A DNA stretch of 41,461 nucleotides. Origin: an uncultured Pseudomonadota bacterium. Lineage in GTDB: Bacteria > Pseudomonadota > Gammaproteobacteria > Ga0077536. The stretch is taken from positions 95,910 through 137,370 of the forward strand of contig CACJXQ010000001.1 of NCBI GenBank assembly GCA_902597385.1. Direction: 5' to 3'. This document shows positions 8,420-16,595 of this stretch, piece by piece. Position 1 is the first letter of the stretch; every line of letters starts with the position of its first letter. Position numbers and translations under genes: made by a program. The notes under the pieces were generated by a model. It ran no database searches, was not told the origin of the DNA, and saw nothing but the letters and a program-made list of their open reading frames with translations.

Positions 8420-9481
8420 ATGGCGGCTTTTGATCAAGCGAAGTTCGAAGCTCTGCAAGGGAGAGTGATGGGTAATGTTGGGGGTGCTGTCGGATTACTT
8501 TTAGCCTATATGGGAGATCAGGTTGGACTCTATAAGGCTTTAGAAGAAAGTGAGGGAGCAACTAGCGAAAAACTGGCAAGACAAACCGGTTTAGACGAAC
8601 GTTATCTACGAGAATGGTTATCAGCGAATGCTGCCCTAGGTTATGTGGATTACTCAGAGCAGAGTAACGAGTTTACTTTGAGCCCGGAGCAGGCGGCTTT
8701 GTTTTCTCATGAGTCTGAACCCACTTGTATGCAGGGTTTTTTCCAAGCCGTCGTTGGGCAATTTGCTACCCATGATAAGGTGGTCGACACCTTTAAATCT
8801 GGGGAGGGGAGACCTTGGGGAGACCACCATCCTTGCTGTTTTTGTGGTACGGATCGTTTTTTTAGGACAGCGTATGATTCTAATTTGGTTGGGAATTGGA
8901 TTCCTGCTTTGAATGGTATTGAAGAGAAACTGAAAAGTGGGGGTCGGGTTGCAGACGTAGGTTGTGGACACGGTTCGTCAAGCTTGCTTATGGCTAAGGC
9001 CTTTCCAAATAGTACTGTTGTTGGGTTTGATTTTCATGGACCATCGATCGACGCAGCCAGAAAAAAAGCAGGTGAGGAAAAGTTAAACAATGTGGAGTTT
9101 GAGGTCAGTGCTGCAAAAGAAATAGAAGCGGGTAATTTTGATTTAGTCTGTATTTTCGATGCTTTACACGATATGGGAGATCCCGTGGGAGCAGCTCAGC
9201 AGGTCGCTAAGATGCTTAATCCCGAGGGTACGTTTATGGTGGTAGAACCTATGGCTGCGGATTCGCTAGGAGAGAACCTGAATCTTCTATCAGGTATCTT
9301 TTACGGATTTTCTACCACAGTTTGCCTTCCAACTTCTCGGGCTCAAGAGGTAGGTTTGTGCTTAGGTGCTCAGGCTGGAGAAAATCGCTTGACCGAGGTT
9401 TTAAAAGAAGCGGGTTTCAAAAATGTAAGACGTGCTACAGAAACGCCCACTAATATGATTCTTGAGGCAAGGTTAAAGTAG
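8420..9481 (+). CDS. SAM-dependent methyltransferase with N-terminal winged helix
   Basis: A 353-aa protein. Residues about 20-95 form a winged-helix, dimerisation-type N domain (LLLAYMGDQVGLYKALEE, LARQTGLDERYLREWLSANAALGYV), and residues about 165-350 a class I Rossmann methyltransferase. Motif I is VADVGCGHGSSSLLMA; the acidic SAM-ribose position follows in VVGFDF, and motif IV is FDLVCIFDALHDM. This two-domain type is common among small-molecule O/N-methyltransferases and related uncharacterised proteins. A Cys-rich patch HHPCCFCGTDRFF near residue 140 is notable. The start has a strong GGGAGG ribosome site. The flavin monooxygenase gene follows after 13 bp, so they are probably cotranscribed. 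Confidence 0.85.
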   Translation: MAAFDQAKFEALQGRVMGNVGGAVGLLLAYMGDQVGLYKALEESEGATSEKLARQTGLDERYLREWLSANAALGYVDYSEQSNEFTLSPEQAALFSHESEPTCMQGFFQAVVGQFATHDKVVDTFKSGEGRPWGDHHPCCFCGTDRFFRTAYDSNLVGNWIPALNGIEEKLKSGGRVADVGCGHGSSSLLMAKAFPNSTVVGFDFHGPSIDAARKKAGEEKLNNVEFEVSAAKEIEAGNFDLVCIFDALHDMGDPVGAAQQVAKMLNPEGTFMVVEPMAADSLGENLNLLSGIFYGFSTTVCLPTSRAQEVGLCLGAQAGENRLTEVLKEAGFKNVRRATETPTNMILEARLK

Positions 9482-9494
9482 GTTTAGGATAGTA

Positions 9495-10589
9495 ATGAAG
9501 TTAGGAGCTTTTTTAATGCCTAATCACCCCCCAGAGCGCGATTACGCTGAGGGGCATTATCACAATCTAGAGTATCTGTCGTTTCTGGATTCTTCAGGAT
9601 TCCATGAAGCTTGGATTGGTGAGCATTATACGGTACCAAGAGAACCGTTACCTTCACCTGACCTGCTTATTGCCCAGGCTTTGTTGAAAACTGAAAAAAT
9701 AAAGTTGGCACCCGGTGCATTCCTGCTTCCCTATCATCATCCGGTGGAATTAGCCCATCGAATATGTTGGTTGGATCATATTTCTGGGGGTCGGTGTTAT
9801 TTCGGTATCGGCTCGAGTGGTGTTTCCACAGACTTAGCAATGTTTGGTATCGATGGAGATAGTGGTGAAAATCGTAAAATGACGGAGGAATCACTTGAAA
9901 TCATGCAACGTTTTTGGGAAAGCGATTGTTCTTTTGATTTTAAGGGTAAATATTGGAATGTGCGGAGACCCGATTCGGAAGTCGGAGGGAATTTTTCTTT
10001 TCACCTCAAGCCATTCACTAAGCCTTATCCAGAGCTTGGTATTGCTGGCCTATCTCCTAATTCACCAACGCTAAGATTAGCAGGTAAGCATGGGATGATA
10101 CCGTTAAGCTTGTGTTTAAGTAATGCTTATTTAGCCAGTCATTGGGAGTCGATTGAAAGTGGCGGAGAGGAGGCAGGTAGAACTCCTGATCGGGCTAGAT
10201 GGAGGGTTGGTAGAGACATTTTTGTTGCTGATACAGATGATGAGGCAAAGCGTTTGGCAATAAATAGTCTGATGGGTGATAACTATCGTTCTTATTTTTT
10301 GCCATTATTTAAACACTACAAACTTCTTAGTGCTTTGAAACACGATGCAGAAATCGCGGACTCAGACGTAACCCTAGATTATTTGGCCGAAAATTGTTGG
10401 TTAGTTGGCAGTCCTTCAACCGTTGCGGCTAAGGTGGAAGATATGCTTGAACAGTCCGGAGGTTTTGGTTGCTTATTAGCAACTTCCTATGATCATTTGG
10501 AAAACTACAACGCGTGGAGAGAATCAAAGTTGGCACTGGTAAATGAGGTAATGCCAAGATTTGAAAACGTCCACGCATTTGTAGGTTGA
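9495..10589 (+). CDS. Luciferase-like (LLM) flavin-dependent monooxygenase
   Basis: A 364-aa protein with the TIM-barrel bacterial-luciferase fold. Family signatures include MKLGAFLMPNHPP at the start, EYLSFLDSSGFHEAWIGEHYT, IKLAPGAFLLPYHHPVELAHRICWLDHISGGRCYFGIGSS, and a C-terminal VGSPSTVAAKVEDML. It resembles the limonene-monooxygenase-like (LimB) branch. Such enzymes use reduced FMN and O2 for hydroxylation, epoxidation or Baeyer-Villiger oxidation, with the flavin supplied by a separate reductase that is not seen nearby. It follows the methyltransferase by 13 bp in the same direction and converges on the beta-barrel gene, with stops only 1 bp apart. The substrate is unknown. Confidence 0.87.
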   Translation: MKLGAFLMPNHPPERDYAEGHYHNLEYLSFLDSSGFHEAWIGEHYTVPREPLPSPDLLIAQALLKTEKIKLAPGAFLLPYHHPVELAHRICWLDHISGGRCYFGIGSSGVSTDLAMFGIDGDSGENRKMTEESLEIMQRFWESDCSFDFKGKYWNVRRPDSEVGGNFSFHLKPFTKPYPELGIAGLSPNSPTLRLAGKHGMIPLSLCLSNAYLASHWESIESGGEEAGRTPDRARWRVGRDIFVADTDDEAKRLAINSLMGDNYRSYFLPLFKHYKLLSALKHDAEIADSDVTLDYLAENCWLVGSPSTVAAKVEDMLEQSGGFGCLLATSYDHLENYNAWRESKLALVNEVMPRFENVHAFVG

Positions 10590-10590
10590 T

Positions 10591-11664
10591 TCAAAACGCA
10601 TATTGGATGCCTGTACTAATAACGAAATCCTCCTCCATTTGTGGCCCATTTAGCCGTTGATGTATAGGAATTCCTCCTTCTAAGGAAAGCCTAAGCCCTT
10701 TGTATGAAGGTGTTGGTATCCAATTCAATCCGAACAGTATATTTACCTTATCGCCTCCGTAATTGTCTGGATCTGCTGTTTGCACAGGGAGGGTGATATT
10801 TTCATCCCTACCTTTTATTTTTTGAGAAGATTGGTATTTCAGTCTGATTGAGCTACTTAAATGATTTAACCACCTGTACGAAAGCCATCCACTGATTTCA
10901 TGTCGATCCCCAAGGTTCCATCCGTTATCTTTTTGAGTTCGAATTGTTCCATTCCATTGTATCCCCCAACCTAAATTAGAAGAATTTGATGAATAAGTAA
11001 GGCTAGGTAAGAAATCAATTGTGCCGCTTCCATTTTGCATGCCATAGGGTAGCCTTGCTATTGGTGTGGCGCCAGTAGGAGTTAAAATAGTGTCTCTTTC
11101 GGATGTCGAGCCGGTGGGAAGGTTAAAACCTAATCCTAATATTGTTCTTGATGAAGAATCCTTGTAAAGACTAAATAGGCTACTTAATTTTAGGTCTCCT
11201 ATCCCATTCGATTGGGTTTTGAAGGTTCCGCGCAAAGTAGTTCCAAGACCACCTGAAAAAGTTATATGGTCCATCTCCTTTTCTTGATAGCTGCTCATAG
11301 CCATTAAGGTGAGGCTGTCAGATGGGGCGTACATGACCCCAATCATGTGCATATCCATAGTCATTTTGGTAGGAACAACCCGCAGAGTTGGCGGCTGTCC
11401 TGGAAGTCCAAGGAATCTATTAGGCTCAGTAGTAGCGATATCTTCTGGATTTATAGATCTTGAATTCACCCGATTTCCGGCCATTTCCATTCGCATATAT
11501 CTGTAGGAAAACATCCATTCTCCTTTTGCATGGGTGTGATCCCCCATAACCAGATTGGGAGCGTGCCCGTCAGCCAAGGGTGTTACTTTCTGGTGGTCCC
11601 CTGCATTTGAATCAGCTGAGGAGAGGATTGGTAAAAAGAAAACGAAAATCACAAAATAGGGCAT
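10591..11664 (-). CDS. Outer-membrane beta-barrel protein with Met/His-rich N-terminal region
   Basis: A 357-aa protein with a Sec signal (VIFVFFLPILSSADS) and alternating amphipathic strands ending in IQYAF, an aromatic C terminus as expected for BamA-dependent barrels. It resembles the MetA-pathway phenol-degradation/transporter-like barrel family. Residues 30-45 are His-rich (ADGHAPNLVMGDHTHAKGEW). Residues 51-61, 100-111 and 121-134 are Met-rich (YMRMEM, TKMTMDMHMIGVMY, MAMSSYQEKEMDH). Such Met/His clusters suit Cu(I) or another soft metal. It is the last gene of the SDR - hydroxylase - DUF2946-like - barrel operon. It could export or import either a metal or the hydrophobic substrate; the sequence does not decide. 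Confidence 0.7.
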   Translation of the reverse strand: MPYFVIFVFFLPILSSADSNAGDHQKVTPLADGHAPNLVMGDHTHAKGEWMFSYRYMRMEMAGNRVNSRSINPEDIATTEPNRFLGLPGQPPTLRVVPTKMTMDMHMIGVMYAPSDSLTLMAMSSYQEKEMDHITFSGGLGTTLRGTFKTQSNGIGDLKLSSLFSLYKDSSSRTILGLGFNLPTGSTSERDTILTPTGATPIARLPYGMQNGSGTIDFLPSLTYSSNSSNLGWGIQWNGTIRTQKDNGWNLGDRHEISGWLSYRWLNHLSSSIRLKYQSSQKIKGRDENITLPVQTADPDNYGGDKVNILFGLNWIPTPSYKGLRLSLEGGIPIHQRLNGPQMEEDFVISTGIQYAF

Positions 11665-11722
11665 TATTAGTCTCCAAAAAAAGAGGATGCTACCTAAGGT
11701 AGCGTTAAGAAAATGTTCTTCT

Positions 11723-12103
11723 CTAGATTATTTTCGGAGGAGCTTGGCTATTAAAAGTAAAGGTTGCAATGTGATAGGGCTGAATCGATACAGTAGCAGT
11801 GAGGTCGGAAGTGAGGTGAGAGCTCACAAAAAAAATGTTGTGCGGAGCGGTGATGGATAAATCAATTTTTTTATTTAGTAAACAAAGTGAACAATGCGGG
11901 ATTCCAGAGTCTGTGTCAGTCTGGTCGTCATCATTCAAATTAGAGGTAGCGCAGAGGGTGCTTTTTTGGATGTCGTTTCCGTTGGCCCAAGTCGATATAG
12001 TATGAGGCCCTGAGACACTGCTAAGGACGATTAGGGTTGTTAGTGCAATAGAAATAAGACGTTTTGCTTGTGATGAAAAAGTAAAAAAATACACTTGTAT
12101 CAA
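11723..12103 (-). CDS. DUF2946-like small exported protein with CxxC
   Basis: A 126-aa protein with an N-terminal hydrophobic signal or anchor (LISIALTTLIVLSSVSG) and a PHCSLCLLNK motif (Cys71-x2-Cys74), ending in a QAPP tail. This layout, signal then CxxC then a Pro-containing tail, is that of DUF2946 proteins, which often sit next to copper-related outer-membrane receptors. The frame begins at a TTG (12103) that overlaps the hydroxylase stop as TTGA; a GTG at 12094 with AAGG upstream is an alternative start. Translational coupling to the hydroxylase is therefore likely. Its biochemical role is unknown; metal handling is inferred from family context only. Confidence 0.6.
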   Translation of the reverse strand: MIQVYFFTFSSQAKRLISIALTTLIVLSSVSGPHTISTWANGNDIQKSTLCATSNLNDDDQTDTDSGIPHCSLCLLNKKIDLSITAPHNIFFVSSHLTSDLTATVSIQPYHIATFTFNSQAPPKII

Positions 12104-13269
12104 CCTTTATTTTCCCATTTTTCAATTAGACGTCTTTGGGCGGGTTGATAGATGTTTATTTTCTCCATGTCATTTCCGGCCCAGTCCATCACGCGCTTGT
12201 CCATAAGACGATAAAAAATCGGAGGAAACATTGCCGCAATGAACATTATGGAGTAGCAATATGGTAGTCTTGGCGCGGTTTCCATATCACGTAATGCTTG
12301 ATACCAGCGAACAGAGCTAAGATGGTGTGGAGAATGTCGAACAAAGTTAAGCAAAAGGTTATTGGACATGATCATATTCGTATTCCACGAATGCTGCATC
12401 GTAGCCTTTTTATAGCTTCCGTCGGATTGAAGCTCTCTTTTGAGACCGTAGTGTTGGCAGTACTCAATGAGAGTTAAATACCACCAGCAAACATAGGCTT
12501 GGAAGAGCAATAGGAGCAGGACCGGCCATCCGAATACCCAAGTTAGCACACCGAATAAAACAATCGTTATTAGGTGTTGCTGCAACGTTTCATTTTCGAG
12601 GTTCCATACACTCTTACCGCTTCTGTCTGCTTTTGCTTTTTCAGCCTTCCAGGATTCTCTGTAAAAGCCTGGTTGCTGCCTCATGAATCCAAAATGATAT
12701 AAGCTTTCGCCCATTTTGGAGCTGGAGCTGTCATCTGGTGTTGCTACCAGCCGGTGATGACCATTTAGGTGGCCAACTATAAAGTGAGGGACACCGCTGA
12801 TCCCAAGCAGAAATTTTCCTGCTCTTCGGAAGAAGTAAGAAGTTTTGTGTCCTAACTCATGTCCTACGGCAAGCCCAAGTCCTGATACGATCCCTAGCGA
12901 GACACCTATTCCTACATAGTCGACAAGTGGTAAGTCATGATTACCTACAAACCAGCACACATAAGTAATATTTATGAGATATGAAGGAGTTGAAGCAAAC
13001 AATACCTTGTAATAGTAATTGTCTGCTTCGATTTCGCTGAGAAGATCTTCAGGAGGGTTATTGTTATCGGCTGGAAGAGTTTCGTCTAATATCGCTATTA
13101 AAACGAACCAAAACAGTACTGTTAACCAGTATACAATGGGAACGTTGTAGGTGTATCCGAACCAACAACTTAGGCTGGGTAGCAGCGGCAGGAACGGTTG
13201 TGACAGCCAGAAAAACCGTCTCTTATCTTTGTAAAACTCCTCTTTTGCTTCCGAATTTACACTCAACAT
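12100..13269 (-). CDS. alkB: AlkB-type membrane diiron hydroxylase (alkane 1-monooxygenase family)
   Basis: A 389-aa integral membrane protein. All histidine boxes of the alkane-hydroxylase family are present: HELGHK (His137, His141), HLNGHHRLVATPDD (His167, 171, 172), IEYCQHYGLKR (His273) and RHSPHH (His312, 315, 316). Around them lie about six hydrophobic segments. Box 2 reads GHLNGHH where most AlkB proteins have EHNRGHH, so this is a divergent branch. The family inserts oxygen into a terminal C-H bond using two irons and electrons from rubredoxin; no rubredoxin gene is visible in this window. It lies 31 bp after an SDR gene and overlaps the DUF2946-like gene by 4 bp. The substrate may be an alkane, a terpenoid or another aliphatic. 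Confidence 0.85.
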   Translation of the reverse strand: MLSVNSEAKEEFYKDKRRFFWLSQPFLPLLPSLSCWFGYTYNVPIVYWLTVLFWFVLIAILDETLPADNNNPPEDLLSEIEADNYYYKVLFASTPSYLINITYVCWFVGNHDLPLVDYVGIGVSLGIVSGLGLAVGHELGHKTSYFFRRAGKFLLGISGVPHFIVGHLNGHHRLVATPDDSSSSKMGESLYHFGFMRQQPGFYRESWKAEKAKADRSGKSVWNLENETLQQHLITIVLFGVLTWVFGWPVLLLLLFQAYVCWWYLTLIEYCQHYGLKRELQSDGSYKKATMQHSWNTNMIMSNNLLLNFVRHSPHHLSSVRWYQALRDMETAPRLPYCYSIMFIAAMFPPIFYRLMDKRVMDWAGNDMEKINIYQPAQRRLIEKWENKG

Positions 13270-13300
13270 GCGCGCTCTTCCCTCTCACTAATTCATCATT

Positions 13301-14050
13301 TTAATTACAAGTGTATCCGCCGTCTACAATCATCTCTGTGCCTACTACGAAAGAGGATTCATCAGAGGCTAAGTATAAGGCAGCTCCCGCAATTTCTTCG
13401 GCTGTGCCCGCTCTTCCTAGAAGAGTCGGCCCAAGTACTGCCGTTTTAATGTCATTATCTTGCAGCAAATGTTCAGCCATCGGAGTGTTAATAACACCTG
13501 GATGAAGTGAATTAACGCGGATTCCATGGGCGGCATATTCAGTAGCTGCTCCCTTTGTGAAAAGTCGAATCGCCCCTTTGCTTGCTTCGTAGGCTGCTGC
13601 GGTTGGAGCTCCTACTAGTCCATAGATTGAAGACAGATTAACAATAGATCCGCCCTTTCTTACTCTCATCGGTTCAAAAGCTAGCTTCGTGCCAAGAAAA
13701 ATACTAGTTACATTAACTCTAAAAATTTCGTTCCACTCTTCCAGAGAAGTCTCCTGTAGTGATTTCATTAGCAGTATTCCAGCGTTATTGACCAAAACAT
13801 CAAGGCCCCCAAACCGATCGAGACAATTATCTAGGGTTCTTTTCCATTGTTTTTCATCAGTAACGTCTTGGCGTTGGAATACTGCGTCACCTCCCATATC
13901 TAATATCTCTTCTACCACCTTTTCGCCCTCCGGATTAATGTCGGTGGCAACGACTTTGCCGCCTTCAGCGGCAAGTCTTTGAGCTGTAGCCATGCCAATG
14001 CCATTGGCAGCGCCAGTAACCAAGCAAACTTTTCCTTTTACTCTATCCAA
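13301..14050 (-). CDS. SDR family NAD(P)-dependent alcohol dehydrogenase
   Basis: A 249-aa classical short-chain dehydrogenase: nucleotide-binding TGAANGIG (residues 12-19), NNAG at 88-91, and the catalytic triad Ser141 (NLSSIYG), Tyr154 and Lys158 (YEASK). The Asp in VVATDINP suggests NAD rather than NADP preference. It ends in VDGGYTCN. The start is TTG at 14050, because no ATG or GTG precedes the Rossmann motif; a good ribosome site (AGGAGAGGG) lies just upstream. It is the first gene of the operon with the AlkB-type hydroxylase, so oxidation of the hydroxylation product to an aldehyde or ketone is the natural proposal. It resembles cyclopentanol- and hydroxysteroid-dehydrogenase relatives. 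Confidence 0.88.
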   Translation of the reverse strand: MDRVKGKVCLVTGAANGIGMATAQRLAAEGGKVVATDINPEGEKVVEEILDMGGDAVFQRQDVTDEKQWKRTLDNCLDRFGGLDVLVNNAGILLMKSLQETSLEEWNEIFRVNVTSIFLGTKLAFEPMRVRKGGSIVNLSSIYGLVGAPTAAAYEASKGAIRLFTKGAATEYAAHGIRVNSLHPGVINTPMAEHLLQDNDIKTAVLGPTLLGRAGTAEEIAGAALYLASDESSFVVGTEMIVDGGYTCN

Positions 14051-14192
14051 ATCCCTCTCCTGAGAAGCACGTTAGAGGCCTTCTAACATATACAAAAAAG
14101 ACAGAAATTAACAACCTGACCCTTATGAGCATATGTGACTATTGTTTTTAAACATTAAAGTTATATTGCTACGAATATTTTTTATGATAACA

Positions 14193-14234
14193 TTACTGAC
14201 GAGTAAGTAAATAAATCAGTAATAGATACTCGTC
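14193..14234. promoter_or_regulatory. Interlocked inverted repeats, candidate TetR-family operator
   Basis: In the divergent region between the SDR-hydroxylase operon and the DUF1329 gene, TTACTGA (14193-14199) pairs with TCAGTAA (14216-14222), and GACGAGTA (14198-14205) pairs with TACTCGTC (14227-14234). The first arm is itself nearly symmetric (TTACT-GACG-AGTAA). A TATGAT hexamer lies at 14183-14188 just before the repeats. A TetR regulator is encoded 1.7 kb away at 15897. Repressor control of the divergent catabolic genes is the simplest reading, but binding is not shown. Confidence 0.45.
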
Positions 14235-14310
14235 GTGCTCAGGGGAGAGCCAGCGGGCATTGTATTTATCCATATTGGCTCGTGCCGTAGTTTGTCAAAA
14301 AAGGGGGGGA

Positions 14311-15735
14311 ATGATGCATATTAGAAAATACGACTTTGATTACAGTCGTCGTTACTTTATGGAAAAAACGTCTAAAGGCGTAGGTTCAGCAGGGATATTG
14401 GCGGCGCTATTTCCGTTAATGGCTAATGGCGAAGGTAGTTACAAAGCGTATCCAGAAGAACTAACAGATATCGAAGCCTACACTAAGGGGCAAATAAAAG
14501 TTGGAGATGAGATCAATGCTGATAATGTCGAACTGGTACAAGATTTAATAGATCCTGGTGTCTATCAGGAGGTCTCACAAGACGGAAGAACTTTTTTCAT
14601 TCTGCCTACTCAAACTAAAATTGAGGAGCAATTCCCTCCTTTTTATTTGGATAAAACGTTACAGAACTGGGGACAAGCAGAGTTTGGTTCCGATGGTAAT
14701 GTGTACACGAAGGATGGAAAACCTTGGATAGGCGGTCACCCTTTCCCAGACCCGCAGACGCCAGAGGAGGCAATCGCCGATATCACCTTGAGTTGGGGAA
14801 GGCACGATCAGGATATATTTGCTATTCCAACCACAGCACTTGATCCAAATGGTAACGTCCAATATGACTATGATTTCGTTTGGGCGCAACAGCAAACGCA
14901 ATGCCTCACTCACCCCGATTCTGCTGGAGGAGCTACAGCTTTACCGGGGAAAGAGCATATGCTGAGGCATCAGTCCGTTTGGTTCACCTATCCAAGTGAT
15001 ATCAAAGGTACTGCGTTCATGAACGAGTGGTATTATGACCAATCGAAATTTCCAGAGTTGTATGGATACTTGCCAGCCTTTAAACGTGTTCGACGTTTCC
15101 CGACTAATCAAAGGTTTGAGCCTTTAGTAGCGGGGATCAATTTATTCTTATCGGATGCTTGGGCTGCCGGCGATCCCATGCTGACCTGGGGGAATTGGAA
15201 AATCGTTCATCGAGGACCTTACCTCGGGGCGATGCACCACAATTGGCTTCCTAATAATGAAAATTGGGACCACCCGAAGGTGGGGGGACCTCAAGGAGGT
15301 AGTTATTACCGGGTAGGTAAAAGTTTGCTTCCAGAGGTTATAGTAATAGAGGGAGAACCTACCGGATTCCCAAGGGCACCATTGAGTAAGCGCAGGATTT
15401 ATTTTGATGCTCGGAATCTGATGTTCCCGCAAGCAATATCCTATGACCGAAGAGGAGAGATATGGAAAACCTTCGAACCTGGTTTTTCTTACAGAAAAAT
15501 CGATGACCAAGTGCTTCCGGAACATGCAGGCAATACTATTAATGCTTCTGACGGAAGGCCCGACTGGAGTTGGAATTGGGTAATTAGTAATGATCTGCAA
15601 AGTGGTCGAATAACTTACTTTCATCAGGCAAAAGAGATTAGAGGAGGGTGGAAATCCGAATATGATTACATGTCTGCTGAGGACTTTATCGGTAAATATA
15701 TGACCAAAACTGCCATGCGTCGACTGGGTACGTAG
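14311..15735 (+). CDS. DUF1329 family protein with Tat signal
   Basis: A 474-aa protein. Start chosen at the ATG-ATG pair 14311/14314 directly after an AGGGGGGG ribosome site; the frame opens at 14260 but that adds 17 residues of no signal character. The N terminus has a twin-arginine motif, SRRYFMEKT (residues 12-20), then GVGSAGILAALFPLMANG, so Tat export is likely. The rest matches DUF1329: repeated PHFP/WNW-type segments such as IGGHPFPDPQTPEEAI, VWFTYPSDIKGTAFM and KRRIYFDARNLMFPQ. The family has a LolA/LolB-like fold and clusters with hydrophobic-substrate degradation genes, usually with DUF1302 and an RND transporter, neither of which is present here. Function is unproven; lipid-like substrate binding in the periplasm is inferred. 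Confidence 0.8.
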   Translation: MMHIRKYDFDYSRRYFMEKTSKGVGSAGILAALFPLMANGEGSYKAYPEELTDIEAYTKGQIKVGDEINADNVELVQDLIDPGVYQEVSQDGRTFFILPTQTKIEEQFPPFYLDKTLQNWGQAEFGSDGNVYTKDGKPWIGGHPFPDPQTPEEAIADITLSWGRHDQDIFAIPTTALDPNGNVQYDYDFVWAQQQTQCLTHPDSAGGATALPGKEHMLRHQSVWFTYPSDIKGTAFMNEWYYDQSKFPELYGYLPAFKRVRRFPTNQRFEPLVAGINLFLSDAWAAGDPMLTWGNWKIVHRGPYLGAMHHNWLPNNENWDHPKVGGPQGGSYYRVGKSLLPEVIVIEGEPTGFPRAPLSKRRIYFDARNLMFPQAISYDRRGEIWKTFEPGFSYRKIDDQVLPEHAGNTINASDGRPDWSWNWVISNDLQSGRITYFHQAKEIRGGWKSEYDYMSAEDFIGKYMTKTAMRRLGT

Positions 15736-15758
15736 TCAATCTGTCGTCGCTTACCAAG

Positions 15759-15797
15759 CCCGCTGGAGTGATTTGCTCTCCAGCGGGTTTTCTTTTT
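15759..15797 (+). terminator. Rho-independent terminator after the DUF1329 gene
   Basis: A perfect 10-bp stem CCCGCTGGAG / CTCCAGCGGG with a 9-nt loop is followed by TTTTCTTTTT. It begins 23 bp after the DUF1329 stop and separates that gene from the TetR gene. Confidence 0.93.
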
Positions 15798-15896
15798 AAG
15801 TACTTTGTGAAGATTCAGTTAATATAAAGGCATATAGAATTGGGAAAGATGGCCAAAAAGTTCGACTAGATAAACTGGCAACTGTATCATTTTTGA

Positions 15897-16517
15897 ATGA
15901 TGTTAAAAAACAATGATGCCAGGACACCTGGCAGACCTCCCAAAGAAGCTGACCAGAAAAACCGGATACTCCTAGAGGCTGCGAAGGCTATTACCTCCGT
16001 TGGGTATGAGCAGTGTAATTTACAAGATATCGCGAGTGCTATAAATCTTAGTCGCCCTGCACTTTACCATTACTTTTCCACGAAACAGGAAATTTTTACA
16101 GCGATTGCTTTGAGGAGTATGAAAGGAATCTATCAATTTGTCTTATCGGAGGTGAAACAAGAAAAGTATGCGTTAAAAAGGTTAGAGCGATTTTTTCTTT
16201 CCCACGCTCAGTACTTCGACGAAAATTTCTGGATGGTTAGTGCCACTATTGTGGGGTACGGAGGTGTTGCCCGAAGGGACATGAGCGAGCGAGAGGCATT
16301 CGAGATGTTTAGAATGAAGTATCTAGGTATGTTGAAGAAGATACTAGAGGACGGTGTAAGTGAAGGTTGCTTTGAGATTAAAGACATCGCTTTGGTTTCT
16401 CGATCGGTATTTCAATTATTGAATATTTCATATTGGTACAAGCCTGATGGAAAAGAAGGCGCTGTCACTATAGCAAAAGAGAATTTTGAACTGCTGATGA
16501 GAGGAATTGTCAAATAG
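15897..16517 (+). CDS. TetR family transcriptional regulator
   Basis: A 206-aa repressor-type protein. Residues about 22-70 form the TetR DNA-binding domain: RILLEAAKAITSVGYEQC, then the helix-turn-helix LQDIASAINLSRPALYHYFSTKQEIFTAI. The C-terminal part (residues 75-206) is a variable all-helical ligand domain. The N terminus ARTPGRPPKEAD is a common flexible basic lead. It lies between the terminator of the DUF1329 gene and a Baeyer-Villiger-type monooxygenase gene 78 bp downstream, so control of these catabolic genes is likely. Its operator may be the inverted repeats at 14193-14234. A hydrophobic catabolic ligand as inducer is inference. Confidence 0.88.
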   Translation: MMLKNNDARTPGRPPKEADQKNRILLEAAKAITSVGYEQCNLQDIASAINLSRPALYHYFSTKQEIFTAIALRSMKGIYQFVLSEVKQEKYALKRLERFFLSHAQYFDENFWMVSATIVGYGGVARRDMSEREAFEMFRMKYLGMLKKILEDGVSEGCFEIKDIALVSRSVFQLLNISYWYKPDGKEGAVTIAKENFELLMRGIVK

Positions 16518-16595
16518 CTGCGCTTCTACGTGAGCAGCGCGCATTTAAATTTATAATTTAAAAATTGAATAGCTAAAAATGGAGAATTAGAGAGT

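Noticed and set aside
8361-8561. Upstream extension of the PCu(A)C chaperone frame to 8561
   Set aside because: It overlaps the well-supported start of the divergent methyltransferase and shows no signal or family similarity; the ATG at 8360 is enough.
15148-15624. 158-aa minus-strand frame
   Set aside because: Antisense shadow of the DUF1329 gene with no domain.
16518-16560. GCTGC/GCAGC repeat after the TetR gene, considered as terminator
   Set aside because: The stem is short and imperfect, and the downstream tract is AT-mixed rather than a T run.
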